The notes beneath the pieces were generated by a model. That model searched no databases. It saw nothing but the letters and a program-made list of their open reading frames with translations, and was not told the origin of the DNA. A DNA stretch of 64,000 nt from Wurfbainia villosa (Eukaryota; Streptophyta; Magnoliopsida; Zingiberales; Zingiberaceae), in NCBI GenBank assembly GCA_025175895.1, contig CM046008.1, forward strand, positions 22,213,255-22,277,254. The letters run 5' to 3'. Positions 58,612 through 64,000 of this stretch are shown here, one piece after another. The position numbers and the translations under genes are program-made. Every line of letters begins with the position of its first letter. Position 1 is the first letter of the stretch.

Positions 58612-61559
58612 TGTTAAATACTGGAAAATTTAACATGGAAATTTAATGGCCAAATAATTAAGGAAATAATCCTGGAAATTTTTCGGGATATTTTTAGGGA
58701 ATTTTAGGAATTTTTCTAGATTTAAAAGGAGTCCGTACGAGATTTTTACGGGGATAAAATAAATAGGCTTTAGAGGGGTCTATTTAAAGTGGATAAATAC
58801 ACGGAAAACCTAATTTCTATTTCCCTTTTTCTTTTTCCTCGCCGCGACTCCGTTTCTTCGGCAGTTTCTTCCGCCAGCGCCCCTTTCCTCATTGCGGTCG
58901 GCAGCCCACTGTCGCCCGACGCGAGCCACTTCCGCCAGCGCCATCTGCTTCGCCGGTGACTCCCTTCTTCCTCGAGCCCGACGCCGCGCAGTGCTCTCCT
59001 ACACGCGCCCTCTTCTCTCTTCCTCGCGGCGGCCCGATGCCGCCGCGCTCGACGCCATCTGCTTATCCCGACAACCGCCGTCGCCACCCCGGTGCGTGCT
59101 CCCCTTCGCTGCCTTCCGTCGCTGCCCCGACCAGCCCTCGGCGTGCTCGCCGACTCCTCTACCACCGGACCGCCCGAGCCTCCCTTTTTCCCCTTCGCTG
59201 TGAATTCTGGCCGGAGGTTGTCGGAGCAGGTAAGAAATGCCCTTTTTTTTTCCCATTTCGGACGATTTGAGTTAGGGATTTTGTTCGGCAGAGAACAGCT
59301 GTGAATGGGCTGAGTTGGAGTGGTTGGCCGGTTGTTTGAGATGGTTGATCTTGGTTGATTGGTCACTATGTCTGTCGGTGGAGGATATTAGGGGTTGTAA
59401 CGAAGGTATGGTAGGGTGTGTGTTGTTGTGCGGTTAGGGTTGGAGGTGGTTGTGCAAGGATTGGCTGTGAACAATCTTTGAGCCGCTGTAAATTGAGTTG
59501 GGGATCTAATTTAGGAAAGGAATGGTTGTCAGTGGAATTCCTAGGGCGGGTGAGCTTGATTGGTCGATTTGGGTTGATTCCGGTGTTATTCGGTTGATCG
59601 GTATGGTATTCGGAGGATATGGGATTTGGGTGATATTGTTTGATCTTGAGGATATTTTTGTAAGTGATGAATTAGGTTAATTGATTTGAAATTAATTGGG
59701 TAAATTTATTGGTACAATTATTGAATAAATTAAAAGCCATTAAATTTTATTTATTTGGCTTAGGTTGTTAAAATGCAGGTTAAACCAGGTTTAATTGATT
59801 AATTAGCTTATCATTAATTAATCAAAATTTTTATCAATTGATTTAGTGGGCTAGATTAATTGTATGGATATTTGTGGTAGGAAAAGGATTAATAAGACGG
59901 TTGGAAAATTAAGGAGAATTGGAAATTGATTTGGGTTAATTGGGTTATGAAGGAAATCGATTAATTATTCGATTTGTCGGTGAATTGTATTTTTGTGCTT
60001 AACTATGGTTATGCTATATGTAGGTTTCGGTCACGAGGCAGGTCCCCAGTCGTGACGATTTGGTTCTTTTTGCGGATATATATTCAGGCGGGTATTTTGA
60101 CTTGTCTTTTAGATATAGGCATTGTTGATATGCTAGTTAGGATAGCTTACAATAATTTTTCATGTTTATATACCTGGTATGCTTTTGGTGCCTACTTGAT
60201 ACATGCATGTGATAGAATATGATTATATTTCCCTGTTTTATTTGGATCATAGTACTTGGATTAGGGATATGTACATACTGATTGTACATATTATTTGGAT
60301 ATGTATTTTGAGTAGGATTTACATGCTTTAGTATCATGCACCATTTTTGCATGATTACATGCTGGCTAGACGGGGTTCCATTATTGTTGAGACCGCAGCT
60401 AGTTACATGGCCTGCACACACTGCCACTCATGGGTTAGTGGTACATCAGGAGGGTGTGTGCAGTTGCTCTGTCAGGCTCCGCTGGTCCGCTCATGGGTAG
60501 CGATGAGGCAGCGTGGTAGCGGGCAGGGATCCCTCCTCTGGTCTATGACACCGAGAGATTAGAGCTTAGCTCCCCCACTCTATTTGGGGCAGGAGGATAG
60601 GTGTACTCCGACAGCATCCTATCCACTCGGTCACTCAGGAGCAGTGATGGCAAAGTGCACAGTTGTCATAGCCCTACCCACTCGGCTTCACCATCGCATG
60701 TGAGGCGGCTGACTGGCGTCAGGGGTGACCATGTCATTGGCACGACATGTCATTTGCATGGATTGCATTTGTATTGTGTTTGCTGCATTATTGTATTGAT
60801 GCCTTGGATGTTGCATATGATTGTCATGCATACAGGATACATGTTTGTATATGGTGATGACTCTTATTGTAGGGCACTTGCTCCTATATCAGGGTAGGAG
60901 ATTCAGGTGAGTACAGTCCTTTTGCATTTATTTCTTGCTGACCATATATTTGAGACTGTATTGACATGATGAGTATTGTTAGCTATTTCTTGCTATTCAT
61001 ATCGACTATACCCGCTGAGTTCTTTGAACTTACCCCCGTTGATTTATTTTTATTTCAGGATGAAGCTGTCAGGAGAGTCCAACTGTCAATCCCCCTCGTC
61101 GAAATGAATAGGTTTTATTGGTCTATTGGTTTTGGATTTTGTATAGAGGATATGTATAGGTCCTGATGTTGTGGTTATGTACTTATGGAAGTTTGGGAAT
61201 AATTGTGGTGTCCTTATGGACTATTCAATTAGTTTGGTTATATGTTCCTGCTCAGATGGCAGAAGGGGTAAGTCTAGATGTTATAGACTTCATTTATTTA
61301 CTATGATGGTTGGCATGAGGCCTTTTGGGTGAAGCTCAAAAACAAAACCATGAGGGCTTACACCCAAAGTGGACAATATCATACCATAGTGGAGATATAT
61401 ACGGGATCTTATGATCTACGTGTGTAGATGTTTTTGTTCCGGTCGTGTTGACCGATGTATAGTGGCCGTGTAGGCCTTGTATAAAAATTGGTATTGTCAC
61501 CCGTACGGGGGAGATATTGCCAGATTTTTGTCTGGCGGGGACTCCCTCGGGGCGTGACA
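58612..61559 (+). repeat. Gypsy LTR E (2948 bp), array family
   Basis: Begins TGTTAAATACTGG and ends CTCGGGGCGTGACA, followed by a primer site. It is a diverged member of the family of LTRs A-D, and longer because of an extra AT-rich segment at about 59640-59950 and a second insert near 61325-61425. Its GC-rich block (58840-59220) makes spurious open frames on both strands, including 198 codons on the minus strand at 58770-59366. Confidence 0.82.
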
Positions 61560-62652
61560 ATTTATTTGGTATCAGAGCTAGGTTCCGAGTTCCTTAGGGT
61601 CTTTGGGTTTTTGGAGTTCGCCCAGTTTGGCAGGTTAACTAGGTATTTTCGGAGTTGTACGGATTTCGCCCAGTTTGGCAGGTTAACTATTTTTATGTTT
61701 CGGAAATTCGAGGTATTATTGACGAGGTCAATATGGGGGATTTGGCGGCAACAGGACATCTCCAGACGGCTAACAGGTAAATAAATTCTAAATTTTTTTT
61801 CTAGATTTAGTACATATTTGTATTGGTTATATTTGGTTATGCGGTGATATCATGTTTTATCTAGTGTTGTTTTAACCTGATATCTGTTGGACAATTAGAT
61901 TTTTAGGTTGCTGGTTTGTGGTTAGCATATGGTTATAAATTTCTATTACTGCTATAGGTAGCTAGTTATCATTGTGATATAAATGATTAGATATTATTGG
62001 TAGATGTTTACCTATTACTATTTGGACTAGCATTAGGATTGGACTAGTTGAATAATAGGAATAAGATGGATAAATTCGTAGAAGGCATACATATAGGTTC
62101 TTTGACTTTCAAGATCCTAGGGCATGATGACATGCTTACATTGCTTACGTAGTTTAGGGTATATATATATGCCTCTGATGCTTTATTTAGTATTGCCTTG
62201 ACTTTGTTCTGGCATGACCCTTTAATTATACCCTAATTAATTTCAGCCATTGATTCCGGTTAGTATGACTGTGTTGTCGTTAGACAGTGTGTTATGTGAT
62301 TATATGATTATGTGTTTTTGCGGTGGATATCATAATTAAGACTGGTAGAGGTAGAATAACTTAGATGAGGTTATTCTGTAGGAGCGGATCTCAGGAATGA
62401 AATAACATTAGTGGAACCCTAAGTGTTGGAACCCTAGGCGTAATAACCAGATGTGCATATTGGTATGTGATTACCCATTTACTGTTTCAGTGATATGGTG
62501 ATCGGAGGTCGAATGATTAGGATGCGATTAATCCTTACTATATCTCCCATTCTTGGTTGAGAGAGAGAGTATTGCAAAAGTGGAGTCTCTCTATAGGTAG
62601 GTGCTTTGTATACATGTGGTCTCTCATGCATGGTTGAGATGACCTACTGTAA
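61560..62652 (+). mobile_element. Internal leader of the array-family element after LTR E
   Basis: Starts with a perfect primer binding site (TGGTATCAGAGC, 61567-61578) and matches the first 1.1 kb of internal region C, including TCCAGACGGCTAACAGGTAA. It holds a short duplication of CGCCCAGTTTGGCAGGTTAA (61619 and 61667). It is interrupted at 62652 by an LTR of the other gypsy family. Confidence 0.8.
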
Positions 62653-62937
62653 TGTAACACCCAAAAATTTTTCTCCAAAATTTTTGGTATAGAATTTAAT
62701 TTTTTTTAGTAGATTATATAAGGGATCCTAGAAAATGATGATAAAAGAATGAAAAAAGGTGGAGAGGTGGGGTTTGAACCTTAAACCTCTTGGTGAGAGT
62801 TAACTCTTACCATGCATGTGATGACCAAGTGCTCAGCAGTAGCTTACTGTTGGAGAGAGAGGAGAAATTATAGATGAGTGTGAGGAAGGTAAAATGAAGA
62901 GGCATGAAAAGAGAAGAGACACTTCTCTTCCTCCCTT

Positions 62938-62945
62938 TATAAATA
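62938..62945 (+). promoter_or_regulatory. TATA box in gypsy LTR
   Basis: TATAAATA within CCCTTTATAAATAGGAG, 285 bp after the LTR start, followed by pyrimidine-rich repeats (TTCTTCTTCCCTCTTCTC, 62968-63013). This is the clearest core promoter in the window. Confidence 0.6.
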
Positions 62946-63519
62946 GGAGTGAAAGTTCCATTTGGCCACTTCTTCTTCCCTCTTCTCTTCTTCTTCCCTC
63001 TTCTCTTCTTCTTCCTCACCGAAACTCACCTTCTCCCTTTCCATTTTCCGAAATTCATCCAAGCAAGAAGAAGACTAGGTTTGGCTTCCATTAGGTCATC
63101 TTCCAACTAAAAGCCAAGCGAAGGATGTAAGATTCTCTCACCTGCAGTATATTTGTTTTTGTAGGACATGATACATGAAAGAATATGATGCTTGATACCC
63201 TACAAGTTTCGGCCAACCAAGGTTTTTGGGCTAGGGTTGCATGAAAATGCTTCTAAGGAAATTTTGATAGGTTGTATGCTTCATGTAGGAATTTTTAGGT
63301 GACAAAAATCCAAGCTTTGTGCCCCTACATGTTTCGGCCAACATTGGTTTTAGGGCTAGGGTTTCATGAAAACACCCCTTATGAAGTTATGTTATGATGT
63401 ATGCCTTCATGTATGAATTTATGTAACAAAAAAAAATAAAATTTTGGTACCCTACAAGTTTCGGCCAACAATGGTTTTAGGGCTAGGGTTGCATGAAAAC
63501 ACCCCTTAGGAAATTAGGA

Positions 63520-63800
63520 TGTGTAATATGCCTATGTGATGAATATGTCTATGATTTTAATATGTCATGAATTATGCCTATGTGATGAATATGTTTATGA
63601 TTTTAATATGCCATGGATTATGCCTATGTGATGACCATGTTTCTGATTTTAATATGCCTATGTGATGAACATGTCTATGATTTTAATATGTCATGAATTA
63701 TGCCTATGTGACGAATATGTTTATGATTTAATATACCATGAAATATGCCTATGTGATGAACAAGTTGATGATTTTAATATGCCATGAAATATGCTTATGT
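63520..63800 (+). repeat. Tandem repeats of TATGCCTATGTGATGAA
   Basis: About six or seven imperfect units that combine TGCCTATGTGATGAA with TATGATTTTAATATGCCATG, roughly 40-46 bp each. The units differ by point changes and short gaps. Confidence 0.85.
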
Positions 63801-63885
63801 GATGAACATGACTATGCTTTAAGACCCCTTTAGGGTATTCTTAAGTTATGAATGCATATATGCTATGACATGTCTAAAAAGATAC

Positions 63886-63999
63886 TTCCCTTTTTAAGTA
63901 GGGATTAAGAGCTCTCCTTATGATAAGATAAGACGGAGATGCTTCCCTTTTTAAGTAGGGATTAAGAGCTCTCCTTATGATAAGATAAGACGGAGATGC
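63886..63999 (+). repeat. 57-bp perfect tandem repeat, two copies, at the window end
   Basis: The unit runs 63886-63942 and again 63943-63999, beginning TTCCCTTTTTAAGTAGGGAT and ending GACGGAGATGC. It is probably longer outside the window. Confidence 0.9.
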
Positions 64000-64000
64000 T

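Larger units (their letters stand above)
62653..64000 (+). repeat. LTR of the TGTAACACCC gypsy family, runs off the window
   Basis: Begins TGTAACACCCAAAAATTTTT, inserted in the leader above. It holds a clear TATA box, repeats of TTTCGGCCAAC blocks (about 63207, 63330, 63458), a 46-bp-like tandem repeat (63520-63800) and a 57-bp repeat at the end. The right end is outside the window, so whether it is a solo LTR or a 5' LTR is unknown. Confidence 0.78.

Noticed and set aside
58770..59366. 198-codon minus-strand open frame, and 100-codon plus-strand frames, in LTR E
   Set aside because: They lie in the GC-rich block of the LTR, have Arg/Ala/Gly/Pro-biased composition on both strands, match no domain, and are not preserved in LTRs A-D.
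63886..63999. Satellite DNA
   Set aside because: Only two units are visible and they sit inside an LTR, so I record a local tandem repeat, not a satellite array.
1..64000. tRNA, rRNA or host protein-coding genes
   Set aside because: I looked for tRNA cloverleaf elements, rRNA-like conserved blocks and non-transposon domains, and recognised none. The tRNA-Met-like 12-mers are primer binding sites next to LTR ends.

Overview
The window is repeat-rich plant nuclear DNA, and I find no host gene in it. The evidence is the content itself. There are Ty1/copia and Ty3/gypsy LTR retrotransposons with tRNA-Met-type primer binding sites (TGGTATCAGAGC), polypurine tracts, TG...CA LTRs of 0.4-2.9 kb, 5-bp target duplications and a Sirevirus-type envelope-like ORF. 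Nearly every coding stretch is broken. The organism is a flowering plant; a monocot seems plausible, but I cannot name a species. The region looks like nested pericentromeric or other heterochromatic repeats.

Layout. 1-5054: plus-strand Sirevirus-like copia relic (gag tail, protease, integrase, RT, RNase H, post-pol spacer, start of the envelope-like ORF). 5055-28669: one insertion flanked by the 5-bp duplication CTAGG, made of four gypsy LTRs (A-D) alternating with three 4.5-kb internal regions, a tandem array with a period of about 7.0-7.1 kb. 28670-29808: the rest of the Sirevirus envelope-like ORF. 29808-34265: minus-strand copia (element a), truncated in its integrase. 34266-34671: LTR fragment. 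34672-35717: minus-strand 5' end of a second copia family (family d). 35718-38036: older relic of the gypsy internal region. 38037-39843: plus-strand family d LTR and gag. A copia element (e, 39844-45246) interrupts that gag. Element e is in turn interrupted by another family d LTR with its 3' tail (45247-47432, minus). 47433-49882: minus-strand copia b (3' LTR and RNase H), followed by copia c (49883-53255, minus). Copia c is split by a 2.1-kb solo LTR with target duplication AGATT. 53256-58111: Del/Tekay-like gypsy with the best-preserved ORF (RT, RNase H, integrase) but with gag and protease deleted. 58112-62652: inverted LTR fragment, then a complete LTR (E) and 1.1 kb of internal sequence of the array family. 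62653-64000: LTR of the 53-58 kb gypsy family, full of short tandem repeats and running off the window.

How it fits together. The reading is one of insertion within insertion. Two cases are supported by exact 5-bp duplications whose removal brings the host reading frame together: the 23.6-kb array in the Sirevirus ORF, and the solo LTR in the copia c RNase H. Others are supported by an LTR terminus abutting an interrupted protein. No element here appears able to move by itself.

Three things deserve most attention. First, the tandem LTR array carries an 89-bp copy of its own outer right flank directly after its first LTR. Second, small indels between otherwise near-identical copies concentrate at CAG/CTG and CG-rich sites, which suggests a methylation-linked sequencing or polishing problem. 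Third, a small hairpin-forming motif recurs through the gypsy internal leader, which also holds a second LTR-end/PBS-like junction. I see no convincing new molecular system.
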